From positions 1 through 8,072 of the forward strand of contig CALATN010000029.1 in NCBI GenBank assembly GCA_937891895.1: a stretch of DNA of 8,072 nucleotides. The letters run 5' to 3'. A program made the translations under genes and the position numbers. Position 1 is the first letter of the stretch. Each line of letters begins with the position of its first letter. Positions 1 to 6,541 of this stretch are shown piece by piece. The DNA comes from an uncultured Clostridia bacterium. GTDB taxonomy: Bacteria; Bacillota; Clostridia; Oscillospirales; Ruminococcaceae. The notes under the pieces are model-generated. The model worked only from the letters and a program-made list of their open reading frames with translations, ran no database searches and had not been told where the DNA came from.

Positions 1-1
1 C

Positions 2-439
2 CTTATCATTGACGACAGGGTTGACGTTGCCCTTGCAGTAAATGCAGAGGGCGTGCACGTCGGGCAGTCCGATATGCCTGTTGCAATTGCAAGAAAACTT
101 ATGGGCACGGACAAGATTGTAGGTGCAACCGCAAAGACAGTACCGCAGGCACTTGAAGCATATGAACAGGGTGCGGATTATCTTGGTGTAGGTGCGATTT
201 ACCCCACAACCACAAAGGTAAAAACCGTGCTGACAAGCGTTGACACGCTGAAAGAAATCGTGAAAGCCGTACCCATTAAGGTCAACGCAATCGGCGGCTT
301 GAACAAGGACAATATCCATGTTCTGAAAGGAAGCGGAATTGACGGTATCTGCGCTGTTTCGGCAATTATGAAGGCAGCTGACCCGTGCATTGCGGCAAAG
401 AAATTAAGGGAGGCTTTCAATGAATTACAGCAAAATTAA
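2..439 (+). CDS. thiE: Thiamine-phosphate synthase, 5' end outside window
   Basis: ThiE joins HMP-pyrophosphate to thiazole phosphate to give thiamine monophosphate in the cytoplasm. About 145 residues are visible. The frame is open from base 2 with no stop, and the residues before the internal GTG at 53 already read as family sequence (LIIDDRVDVALAVNAEGVHVGQ), so 53 is not the true start. Family marks in order are the DDRVDVAL stretch, GVHVGQSDMP, the phosphate-binding GAIYPTTTK loop (near visible residues 64-72), the AIGGLN strand and the C-terminal GICAVSAIM. A full ThiE is about 210 residues, so roughly 65 N-terminal residues lie upstream of the window. The 3' end overlaps thiD by 20 bases, which points to translational coupling within one thiamine operon. 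Any TPP riboswitch controlling it would be further upstream and cannot be seen. The assignment rests on clear family motifs. Confidence 0.95.
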   Translation, partial: LIIDDRVDVALAVNAEGVHVGQSDMPVAIARKLMGTDKIVGATAKTVPQALEAYEQGADYLGVGAIYPTTTKVKTVLTSVDTLKEIVKAVPIKVNAIGGLNKDNIHVLKGSGIDGICAVSAIMKAADPCIAAKKLREAFNELQQN

Positions 440-1241
440 AACCGCCCTTACAATCGCAGGAAGCGACTCAAGCGGCGGAGCAGGAAGTCAGGCTGATTTG
501 AAAACAATGCTTGCAAACGGAGTTTACGGAATGAGTGCCATAACCGCACTCACCGCACAGAATACTATGGGAGTTGCCGCAATTTCAGAGGTTACACCCG
601 AATTTCTCGGTCAACAGCTTGACGCTGTGTTCACGGATATTTTCCCTGATGCGGTAAAAATCGGTATGACCGCAAATGACAGGCTGATTGAGGTTATTGC
701 TGAAAGGCTTGCATTTTACGGTGCAAAGAATATTGTGGTTGACCCCGTTATGATTGCAACAAGCGGTGCAAGGCTGATTTCTGAAACAGCAGTTGAAACA
801 CTCAAGAAAAAGCTGCTTCCGATTGCAACACTTGTTACTCCTAACATTCCCGAAGCAGAAGTGCTGTCGGGTGTGAAAATTGCTGATAAATCCGATATGG
901 AAAAGGCGGCAGAAGGTATCAATAAAGTCTATGGCTGTGCAGTGCTTCTGAAAGGCGGGCATAGCATAAATGACGCAAATGACCTGATTTATGATAACGG
1001 AGAAATAACGTGGTTTGAAGGCATTCGGATTGATAATCCGAATACTCACGGTACTGGTTGTACCCTTTCGAGTGCAATTGCTTCAAATCTTGCAAAAGGA
1101 TACGGACTTAATGTTTCCGTACAGCTTGCAAAGGAATATATTTCGGGTGCACTATCCGCTATGCTTGACCTCGGCAAAGGCAGTGGGCCTCTCAATCATT
1201 GTTTTATTTTTACAGAACAGAAGTATGAGTATGATGAATAG
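420..1241 (+). CDS. thiD: Hydroxymethylpyrimidine (phosphate) kinase
   Basis: ThiD phosphorylates HMP and then HMP-P to HMP-PP, the pyrimidine substrate of ThiE. The protein is a 273-residue ribokinase-fold enzyme, the normal family length. Visible marks are TIAGSDSSGGAGSQADLK at residues 11-28 (substrate and nucleotide loop), QNTMGV near 47-52, VVDPVMIATSG near 106-116, TPNIPEAEVLSG at 140-151, LLKGGH at 176-181 and the catalytic HGTGCTLSSAIA at 210-221, with the anion-hole GTGC. The start is fixed by AAGGGAGG at 406-413, six bases before the ATG and inside the end of thiE. No convincing terminator follows directly: the 100 bases after the stop contain only a 4-bp hairpin. Composition matches thiE (27 G+C of 60 in 481-540) and is richer than the glycan genes to the right. 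Nothing is missing from the enzyme. Confidence 0.96.
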   Translation: MNYSKIKTALTIAGSDSSGGAGSQADLKTMLANGVYGMSAITALTAQNTMGVAAISEVTPEFLGQQLDAVFTDIFPDAVKIGMTANDRLIEVIAERLAFYGAKNIVVDPVMIATSGARLISETAVETLKKKLLPIATLVTPNIPEAEVLSGVKIADKSDMEKAAEGINKVYGCAVLLKGGHSINDANDLIYDNGEITWFEGIRIDNPNTHGTGCTLSSAIASNLAKGYGLNVSVQLAKEYISGALSAMLDLGKGSGPLNHCFIFTEQKYEYDE

Positions 1242-1353
1242 AATAATAAAAAATCTTTTCTCAAGAGTAAAATGCCTTGCTTGATAGCTTTATATATGAA
1301 AGCGTTTATCAACAGTAAGAAGGTGCAGTGTGAACAGCATCGAAATAAGGAGA

Positions 1354-1449
1354 ATGTGTGAAAAGTATTTTGATACGGTATTCAGAATTTGCTTTTTGTG
1401 TGTAAAAACCGAAGCAAATTCCGCAGATGTGGTGCAGTATGCCTTCTGA
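1354..1449 (+). pseudogene. Decayed N-terminal piece of an ECF-type sigma factor
   Basis: This 31-codon frame begins MCEKYFDTVFRICFLCVK and continues TEANSADVVQYAF before a TGA. The order 'Y-DTV-RICF-x6-A-x2-A-DVVQ-x-F' matches region 2 of ECF sigma-70 family factors, where YADTVYRICFxYLKNxADAEDAVQEVF-like text is common; this is recalled family knowledge, not a search result. A full factor would run about 160-200 residues, so regions 2.3 to 4 are absent. After the stop the same frame gives only a few more residues (HLCDV) and then another stop. AAGGAG sits just upstream (1347-1352) but almost touches the ATG. The frame is open back to 1300 without another ATG. It lies in the spacer between thiD and the tRNA remnant and is probably a gene fossil. 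A chance frame cannot be excluded at this length. Confidence 0.42.
1385..1421. repeat. 10-bp perfect inverted repeat
   Basis: GAATTTGCTT at 1385-1394 is the exact reverse complement of AAGCAAATTC at 1412-1421, with 17 bases between. It lies inside the sigma-factor remnant. Neither strand has a run of T long enough directly after it to call a terminator: the + strand continues CGCAGATG. Its role is unknown, and it may be an operator-like dyad or a decayed structure. Confidence 0.5.
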
Positions 1450-1515
1450 CATCTTTGTGACGTTTAGCTTGAAAATGGGTAGTTCAAGTGATAAAATCAT
1501 TGGAAAACAGGGAAA

Positions 1516-1557
1516 TAAAAAAGCTTTCAAAGCCCGATTTTATCGTACTTTGAAAGC
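1516..1557 (-). terminator. Rho-independent terminator behind tRNA 3' end
   Basis: On the minus strand, arms at 1557-1548 and 1532-1523 (GCTTTCAAAG and CTTTGAAAGC) form a 10-bp stem. Inside it, after a 2-by-2 mismatch, a second helix of CGAT and ATCG (1535-1538 and 1542-1545) closes a 3-base loop. Six U residues follow at 1522-1517. This is a textbook terminator for minus-strand transcription. It starts only 3 bases after the CCA of the tRNA-like end at 1561-1583, the usual spacing for a bacterial tRNA gene. Confidence 0.75.
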
Positions 1558-1560
1558 ATT

Positions 1561-1583
1561 TGGTGCCGCTAACCGGACTTGAA
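1561..1583 (-). other. Orphan tRNA 3' end, likely attachment-site remnant
   Basis: Read on the minus strand this is the last 23 bases of a tRNA. It has a T-loop TTCAAGT, a 3' T-stem half CCGGT, a 3' acceptor half TAGCGGC, a discriminator A and an encoded CCA. The wording is closest to a tRNA-Leu 3' end, which is recalled family knowledge. No matching 5' acceptor (GCCGCTA), no 5' T-stem half (ACCGG; the bases present are GACAT) and no anticodon arm lie upstream on that strand, so this is not a complete tRNA gene. An orphan 3' end with its own terminator is the usual footprint of an element integrated into the 3' end of a tRNA gene. By that logic the element, and the missing tRNA body, lie at higher coordinates. 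Confidence 0.55.
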
Positions 1584-1611
1584 ATGTCCAACCGCTTTTC
1601 CGTAACTTTCA

Positions 1612-1658
1612 GCAAATCGCCTGAAACGCCGATTTTACGCCATTTCAGAGCAATTTGC
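1612..1658. repeat. Nested two-helix inverted repeat
   Basis: Two inverted pairs are nested in register. GCAAAT (1612-1617) pairs with ATTTGC (1653-1658), and CTGAAA (1621-1626) pairs with TTTCAG (1643-1648), separated by a 3-by-4 internal loop, with 16 bases at the tip. It lies between the tRNA-like end and the GACCAAAT repeats. This is the kind of structure found near integrase crossover regions, but its role is inferred from place only. Confidence 0.45.
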
Positions 1659-1704
1659 AAAAATGTGATTGTGCTGGTTTTGTGCACTATTTCGCAACAA
1701 TAAT

Positions 1705-1724
1705 GACCAAATAAAGACCAAAAT
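1705..1724 (+). repeat. Two direct GACCAAAT repeats 11 bases apart
   Basis: GACCAAAT at 1705-1712 and GACCAAAAT at 1716-1724 are spaced 11 bases start to start, about one helical turn. Short direct repeats in helical phase, 120-140 bases inside a tRNA-type attachment core, resemble arm-type binding sites of tyrosine recombinases. Two copies of an AT-rich octamer can also occur by chance, so the function is a guess supported mainly by the neighbouring tRNA end. Confidence 0.35.
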
Positions 1725-1742
1725 CAATGGTGTGTTTCTGCT

Positions 1743-1785
1743 AAAAACACTCCGTCGTAAAGCTATTACGACGGAGTGTTAGTTT
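1743..1785 (-). terminator. Strong terminator at end of glycan operon
   Basis: Arms at 1746-1760 and 1766-1780 (AACACTCCGTCGTAA and its exact complement) make a 15-bp perfect stem with a 5-base loop AGCTA. On the minus strand the stem runs straight into a T run (complement of AAAAA at 1743-1747), so it ends the six-gene operon whose last stop is at 1825. On the + strand it is followed by the weaker T-rich AGTTTGTTT, so it could also act on transcripts coming from the thi side. Confidence 0.85.
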
Positions 1786-1824
1786 GTTTGAACATAATTC
1801 TGAGACTTATCAAAAATATATTAT

Positions 1825-3354
1825 TTAAAATTTACTTTTTATTTTTAATATTAAGTAAAATAACACAAAAGCCACACAAAAATAACCACATAGATACGTT
1901 GGGAAATAATACATAAAATATACTCCCGGAGCAGTAATGAATACCAGTAAAACCTTTATCCCTGACAAAAATAAAATTGATGAATAAGCAAATTTTTTGA
2001 TAAACAATAAGCTAACTGCAATTATAAACATTAAAAGAATAGGAACCCATGGTTGCCAGAATATTTCTATAGCTTTATTTTTTTCACTTAATCCGAATAG
2101 TAGTTCTGTTCGTAGATCTGTAAACAGAGGCTTATTATTTTTGAAAAACTCAACAGCCTTTTCTTCTTCAACGCAGAATCCTATACGACTGGAGTTCGAA
2201 GAAAGAAATGTTTTTGTTCTTTCAATTATAAATGTATCAAAATACTTTATGCATGTTTTTATATATGCCATTTTGAATTCAGAATAATCTTCCTGTTCAA
2301 ACTCTCTTACCAGAGGTTCATTCCAGTATAAATATTCTCCGTTCAAGCCATTTTCTGCACCTTCAAGCAATATTTCAACATTATATATCTTATCAACTTT
2401 GTCCAAAAATTCCATGTTATTTTCTGAATAAGCCCTTTCGGTAAGTGGTACAATCGGATATAGAAAAGCTGTAACTGAATAATCAGATTGTAAATGTGCA
2501 TTCTGAACAATATTACATATGCATGTAACAGAAATAACAGTTGCTGAAAAGATTTTTTTGTACTTTGATGAAGCTGTTTTGTTGAATAAAACAATAAATA
2601 ACAGCGGTGAAAGAATTGCATAATATATACCCTCTGTTCTCCATACGCTTAATATAATTGCTGCAAATGAAAGTATAGCAAGTCGTTCTTTTGTTATTTT
2701 CATATTGCGATATGAATCTATTAACATAACTATAAAAAGCAAATCAAGATAACCATAAAGGGTAAGACGCAACGGATGAGTATTAAGATAAATAGTTGCA
2801 GGTAATACAAAAGGAATATACAGTATATATTGAAGATACTTAGTGTTGAAGTTTTCCTGAACAATGGTTAGAACATAAGCAGAAATTATTGAAATTATAA
2901 TCAACTGAACAAGTATAATCGAAGCAGCACCTATGGGAACAGGTATAATCATTATTGAAAAAAAATAAAATAAGGATGTAAAAAAATGCTGCCAATAATT
3001 TATATCAAGACTCAATGAAAAATTATAGACAGAAATATCATCCCATATCCAGTTTCCCGGCCATGTAAAAATCAATACTAGGAGATTAAATGAAAGAATT
3101 GGTATCAGGTTGTATACAAACTTCAACGCTTTTTGGTCTTTGGAACAGATTGCCTTTAAAAAAATAAGCGCTTTTTTCCAGAAAATCAAAAGAACTACAA
3201 AAAATAAAATTTTAATTATAAAGTAGTTGCTTTGAACACCAAATGTGAAAATGTCGTTTATTATGGACAACAAAAAATGAATAGCTGAAAAAATAATCAC
3301 TTTCAGGTTATTATCAGATATTTCAAATTTATGCCGAAATACTTCTATCTGCAT
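1825..3354 (-). CDS. Polytopic membrane protein, GT-C glycosyltransferase-like
   Basis: This 509-residue protein has about 12 hydrophobic segments (first near residues 18-36, last near 484-503). One large hydrophilic loop, roughly 285-430, probably faces outside. After the third segment comes a short loop with PGNWIWDDISVY (99-110). An acidic pair in the first outer loop is the hallmark of GT-C enzymes, which take sugar from a polyprenyl-phosphate donor. Later marks are HPLRLTLYGYLDLLF (193-207) and VWRTEGIYY (237-245). The layout recalls uncharacterised Firmicute families such as DUF6020, but I cannot confirm which. GGGAGGG (3359-3365) sits about five bases before the ATG, which overlaps the stop of the HAD gene by one base (TAATG). 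It is last in the operon and the most AT-rich gene (15 G+C of 60 in 2701-2760). GtrA and a DPM1-like enzyme upstream fit a donor supply for it. It could instead be a polymerase- or transporter-like membrane protein. Confidence 0.72.
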   Translation of the reverse strand: MQIEVFRHKFEISDNNLKVIIFSAIHFLLSIINDIFTFGVQSNYFIIKILFFVVLLIFWKKALIFLKAICSKDQKALKFVYNLIPILSFNLLVLIFTWPGNWIWDDISVYNFSLSLDINYWQHFFTSLFYFFSIMIIPVPIGAASIILVQLIIISIISAYVLTIVQENFNTKYLQYILYIPFVLPATIYLNTHPLRLTLYGYLDLLFIVMLIDSYRNMKITKERLAILSFAAIILSVWRTEGIYYAILSPLLFIVLFNKTASSKYKKIFSATVISVTCICNIVQNAHLQSDYSVTAFLYPIVPLTERAYSENNMEFLDKVDKIYNVEILLEGAENGLNGEYLYWNEPLVREFEQEDYSEFKMAYIKTCIKYFDTFIIERTKTFLSSNSSRIGFCVEEEKAVEFFKNNKPLFTDLRTELLFGLSEKNKAIEIFWQPWVPILLMFIIAVSLLFIKKFAYSSILFLSGIKVLLVFITAPGVYFMYYFPTYLCGYFCVAFVLFYLILKIKSKF

Positions 3355-3941
3355 TATGCCCTCCCGAAATGTTCTAGTCTATACACAAAGTCAATTGCCT
3401 TTTCAGCAGCTTCAATTCCAATATCAGAATCTTCAAATGCGATTACCTCATCACTTGAAGCATTCAATTGCTTCAATGCCTGAAAATAACATTCAGGAGA
3501 AGGTTTCTGATTTTTCACATCTTCTTTGGAAATTATAAAATCAAACATATCCGAAATATTATAATAGTCAAGGATCTCAATTACATTTTTTCTTGTTGCA
3601 GTAGTAACTATTCCAAGTTTCATGCTTGCTTTAAGACATTCCGCAATTGTAAGTGCTGAATAATTAGGTGTGATTTCATTATAGAAATTCTTATAGCAGT
3701 CAAGCTTGACGAAGTGTATATTCTTACATTGTTCTTCTGTTATATCAGGGTAGAGTAGCTTTAAAAAAGTCTTGTAATCCTTGCCGGAACAAACTTTTAT
3801 AAATTCCTCTTCAGAAAGAGTGTAGCCTTCTTGCGACACAGCATAACTATAGCTGAGATAATTTGCTCGGTCAGTAAAAAAAAGGGTGCCGTCAAAATCA
3901 AACAGTGCTGCCTTGAATTTCTTTTTTTCTGTAAACCTCAT
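3354..3941 (-). CDS. HAD-superfamily phosphatase (beta-phosphoglucomutase-like)
   Basis: This is a cytoplasmic HAD subfamily IA hydrolase of 195 residues. Motif I is FDFDGTL (14-20, nucleophile D15 and acid D17), motif II is the IVTTAT stretch (111-116), motif III is Lys146 in KNQKPSP and motif IV is FEDSDIGIEAA (169-179). A helical cap lies between motifs I and II. Such enzymes dephosphorylate or rearrange small phosphosugars. I start it at the ATG at 3941 because GAGG lies nine bases upstream; a TTG three bases earlier is possible but less likely. Both starts lie inside the kinase gene, an overlap of 44 bases. The C-terminus is shorter than in many relatives: after motif IV only about 16 residues follow. 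Neighbours suggest it acts on a phosphorylated intermediate made or used by the kinase and nucleotidyltransferase. The family call is firm and the substrate unknown. Confidence 0.9.
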   Translation of the reverse strand: MRFTEKKKFKAALFDFDGTLFFTDRANYLSYSYAVSQEGYTLSEEEFIKVCSGKDYKTFLKLLYPDITEEQCKNIHFVKLDCYKNFYNEITPNYSALTIAECLKASMKLGIVTTATRKNVIEILDYYNISDMFDFIISKEDVKNQKPSPECYFQALKQLNASSDEVIAFEDSDIGIEAAEKAIDFVYRLEHFGRA

Positions 3942-5808
3942 CAATAATAACCTCGTTCATTACTATTATTAATCCACAATAAAAATTAAGTACTCGCTCC
4001 GCATCATTTGCAATTTTATATGGCATTAGCCTTAACCAGTGAATGATTTCATGATAGTATATACTTTTCAATTCATCTTCAGTAAATGTATCGGTAAGAA
4101 AATTATGATAAAACTCATACATCTTTTCATACTGGGAGGATTTCATAAGCTTGATGGATATTCTGTTACCCTCTGCAGAAACAGGAGATGTCATCATAAA
4201 GAACTCATAGTTACCGTGAAGCGACTGCAAGAGCTTTGCATAGTCAAGGAACGAAACGCTATAACTCGTTTCATTAGGGTCGATAAAGTAATATCCTTCA
4301 TCGCCTGCAATAATATTTTCAATAGTAAGGTCACCATGAATTACGCATTTGTTATCACTTGAAAATATTTCCTTCAGCTTATCGGATGAGAGATACTCCA
4401 TAAGCTGTTCCAGATTCAGATATTCCTTCCCATTGATTATCAGCTTTTTATGCTTTATAAAACTTTCTATTTCCTTGCATGAATATATTTTTTCAATATT
4501 TCCGTAAACCTTGCTTTTAATATATTCTTCAAGAGGTTTTTCGTCAAAATCAAGATAATGATTTCGGTGAAAACAATTCAAACTGCGGAGCAATTCTGTT
4601 AGTATAGTCTTACTGTTAGAGATATCCCTGTTATGTATGAAATTGAAAAAGCTGTCGTAATTCTTTTGATATGGCATATCATAGCATAAATAATCCGTTT
4701 TCTTAACAAGATTAAAAACCTCAGCAACCTTCAATTCATCTTTATGATTTCTGAGCCAGTCATACTGAACGCCTAACTTTTTAGATTCATCACCATAAGC
4801 GTATTTACGGAACAGCATTCTGTTATCACTCATACAAAGAACAGTTGCCGCATTTGAACCTGCCGAACAGTCTTTGATAATAGTGATATTTTCGCTCATA
4901 TTTATATAATTCTTTAAAAAGTTTCTGTTATTGCCCTTAAAGTATTCCTGTAAAAAAATATGACGGTCACGCTGCTCTATCTGCGGAAGGAGATGTACAG
5001 AGCTTTCTGTTTCAGATTTTTCTTTTCCCAAGGAATCCAGAACTGCGGTAATAAAGAGAATTATCAGTGGTACGGTAATAAATACAGCCATCATATAAGG
5101 CATATTTGAGTTGATAACCTCTGTAATCGTCGGCTTGTAGAAGCTTCCTTGTGCAAAAAACGAAGCAAATACATCTGCCATGTCTGCTTCAAAACCGTTA
5201 CCTGTAAGAAATAGCGAAAAAAGATAATATGAAAGCAGGTACATCGTCCACATCATAACCGTGTTTACGATAAGCTTTACCTTTGACATTGACTTCATAA
5301 CATCCTTGAAGCAGGTTATACCCGACCAGGTGAAAAGAAGAATATTGAATTCAATCTTCGTATTGAATATCCCAGCCACGCCGAGCACTATTTTTTTGAT
5401 TTCCTTAGTAAATAAAAAAGCAACTATCGATAATAATATCAATGCTGACATCAAAACAACAAACGTCGTTAACGAGCTTCTGATAAAAATATTATCAGTG
5501 CCGTAAAGACAAATTCCCGCAGAAATAAGCGTAACTGCCGCCACGTCAAAAAACCTGTCAATTATTATAGTTGAAATAATGTAGGCAAATCCGTTTTTTG
5601 ATTTTTTTCCGAGATATATTCCTTTTATAATGTCACCGATATGCAAGGGTATGAGAAAATCAACCGTATAACCAATGCTTAACGTTTTTACAATCTGAAA
5701 GAGCTTTATATCCTCGTGAACGGAAATAAACTGTTTCCATCTCAGTGACTTGAAAAAATGTCCTGCAGCAAGAAACAACACTGCCACACACAATAATAAA
5801 ATATTCAT
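3898..5808 (-). CDS. Fusion: LPG-synthase-type membrane domain plus APH-like kinase
   Basis: This 636-residue protein has two halves. Residues 1-260 are a membrane module of the lysylphosphatidylglycerol synthase TM/UPF0104 type. It has RW at 23-24 after the first segment, PLHIGDIIKGIYLGKK (54-69) and IIIDRFFD (81-88), matching the family's P-x-R/H-x-G-(D/E) and (D/E)R-x-x-D signatures, with segments ending near 258. A charged linker (260-300) leads to a kinase of the aminoglycoside/choline phosphotransferase fold. That half has a Gly/Ala/Ser loop (315-322), a likely ATP lysine K335 in LFRKYAYG, the catalytic loop VIHGDLTIENII (489-500, D493 and N498) and the metal-binding FIDPN (508-512), followed by DYAKLLQSLHGNYEF. 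That last stretch recalls kinases found beside nucleotidyltransferases in capsule loci. All core kinase residues seem present. AAGGAT (5816-5821) precedes the ATG, one base after the previous gene. It probably phosphorylates a small sugar or alcohol at the inner membrane face; the membrane half may be a lipid flippase or only an anchor. Confidence 0.82.
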   Translation of the reverse strand: MNILLLCVAVLFLAAGHFFKSLRWKQFISVHEDIKLFQIVKTLSIGYTVDFLIPLHIGDIIKGIYLGKKSKNGFAYIISTIIIDRFFDVAAVTLISAGICLYGTDNIFIRSSLTTFVVLMSALILLSIVAFLFTKEIKKIVLGVAGIFNTKIEFNILLFTWSGITCFKDVMKSMSKVKLIVNTVMMWTMYLLSYYLFSLFLTGNGFEADMADVFASFFAQGSFYKPTITEVINSNMPYMMAVFITVPLIILFITAVLDSLGKEKSETESSVHLLPQIEQRDRHIFLQEYFKGNNRNFLKNYINMSENITIIKDCSAGSNAATVLCMSDNRMLFRKYAYGDESKKLGVQYDWLRNHKDELKVAEVFNLVKKTDYLCYDMPYQKNYDSFFNFIHNRDISNSKTILTELLRSLNCFHRNHYLDFDEKPLEEYIKSKVYGNIEKIYSCKEIESFIKHKKLIINGKEYLNLEQLMEYLSSDKLKEIFSSDNKCVIHGDLTIENIIAGDEGYYFIDPNETSYSVSFLDYAKLLQSLHGNYEFFMMTSPVSAEGNRISIKLMKSSQYEKMYEFYHNFLTDTFTEDELKSIYYHEIIHWLRLMPYKIANDAERVLNFYCGLIIVMNEVIIDEVYRKKEIQGSTV

Positions 5809-5809
5809 A

Positions 5810-6541
5810 TCAGAAATCCTTAAAAACTGAATTTGTTATTGCTGCATCATATTCATCGGGTGTTCCGAAGGAAAGATGAAAATCTGTTGTTAGAATGTCA
5901 ATTTTTCTGTTGTCGTCGCACATAACATTATACACGCCACTCATAAAGAATTCCTTGTAACTACATCTTGTAAGATACTTTTCGGAATAATCGAAAAATA
6001 TATCCTTGTTTCTGAAACAATACACCCCACATATTGCGTCATTGCTTACAACCTCTTTTTCAACTGTTCCTGCAAAATTCCCCTCGGAATCGTACCTGAC
6101 AAAGCTGAATTTATCCTCATCTGATTTGAAGGTAAGAAGCATACCGTCATTAACGGAGTAATTCTCCCTTGCGCAGAAATCAGCGAAAGCGGCACAATTG
6201 AAAAGATGGTCGCAGTCATTGAATACTATCGGCAAATCATTGTCTATAACCTTTGCCGCCTCGCGACAAGTCAGCACTGCACCGTTAAGTAGCTTATCAA
6301 GAATTACAACTTGTGCTTCGGGATAATATTTCTTTATCTCATCTGAAATACCGAATTGCGTCTCATGTTCACGGAGAACAGCAAAAACCATCTGTTTTAC
6401 GCTGCAATTCCTGAGTACGGATTGAGCTGCCCAATAAAAAAAAGGTTTTTCGTGAATTTCAATAAGTGGCTTTGGATATGCAAAATTCTTATCCTTGAAA
6501 CGTATCCCTCCGCCGGCCATAGGCATAATAAGATTTATCAT
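5810..6541 (-). CDS. Sugar/alcohol-phosphate nucleotidyltransferase
   Basis: This 243-residue cytoplasmic enzyme has the GT-A-like nucleotidyltransferase fold and transfers NMP from an NTP to a phosphorylated sugar or alcohol. Signature elements are the N-terminal NTP loop LIMPMAGGGIRF (4-15), AYPKPLIEI (21-29), the metal site FNDCDH (107-112, D109 and D111), EKEVVSNDAICGVYCF (161-176) and a C-terminal FGTPDEYDAA (225-234). The length fits single-domain members with no extra hexapeptide domain. The nucleotide (CTP, GTP, UTP or TTP) and the sugar cannot be read from sequence. The start is set by AGGAG nine bases upstream; the ATG overlaps the stop of the glycosyltransferase gene by four bases (ATGA), and the gene ends one base before the kinase fusion. 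A kinase, a nucleotidyltransferase and a HAD phosphatase in consecutive genes form a plausible activation pathway for one building block. Confidence 0.9.
   Translation of the reverse strand: MINLIMPMAGGGIRFKDKNFAYPKPLIEIHEKPFFYWAAQSVLRNCSVKQMVFAVLREHETQFGISDEIKKYYPEAQVVILDKLLNGAVLTCREAAKVIDNDLPIVFNDCDHLFNCAAFADFCARENYSVNDGMLLTFKSDEDKFSFVRYDSEGNFAGTVEKEVVSNDAICGVYCFRNKDIFFDYSEKYLTRCSYKEFFMSGVYNVMCDDNRKIDILTTDFHLSFGTPDEYDAAITNSVFKDF

Noticed and set aside
585..1049. Long open frame antisense to thiD
   Set aside because: It lies fully inside thiD, has Cys/Asn/His-rich low-complexity content and no ribosome binding site, and is a shadow of the coding strand.
1468..1488. CTTGAA/TTCAAG dyad after the sigma-factor remnant
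   Set aside because: A 6-bp stem with a 9-base loop and no T-run is expected by chance in AT-rich DNA.
1561..1650. A complete tRNA gene on the minus strand
   Set aside because: Only the T-loop, the 3' T-stem half, the 3' acceptor half and CCA are present. No complementary 5' acceptor, D arm or anticodon arm can be found upstream on that strand.
1584..1824. Possible integrase gene next to the attachment-like core
   Set aside because: Translation of both strands shows no tyrosine or serine recombinase motifs in this short stretch. If an integrase exists it is outside the window.
3354..6541. GDP-heptose (HddA/GmhB/HddC-type) pathway
   Set aside because: A kinase, a HAD phosphatase and a nucleotidyltransferase are present, but there is no sedoheptulose-7-phosphate isomerase. 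The kinase is APH-like rather than GHMP-type, and the HAD is of the phosphoglucomutase-like subfamily rather than GmhB.
3898..6541. licA/licC-like phosphocholine pathway
   Set aside because: Kinase and nucleotidyltransferase folds are compatible, but no LicD transferase or choline transporter is present, and the metal-site region reads more like capsule-locus kinases. The idea stays open without being supported.
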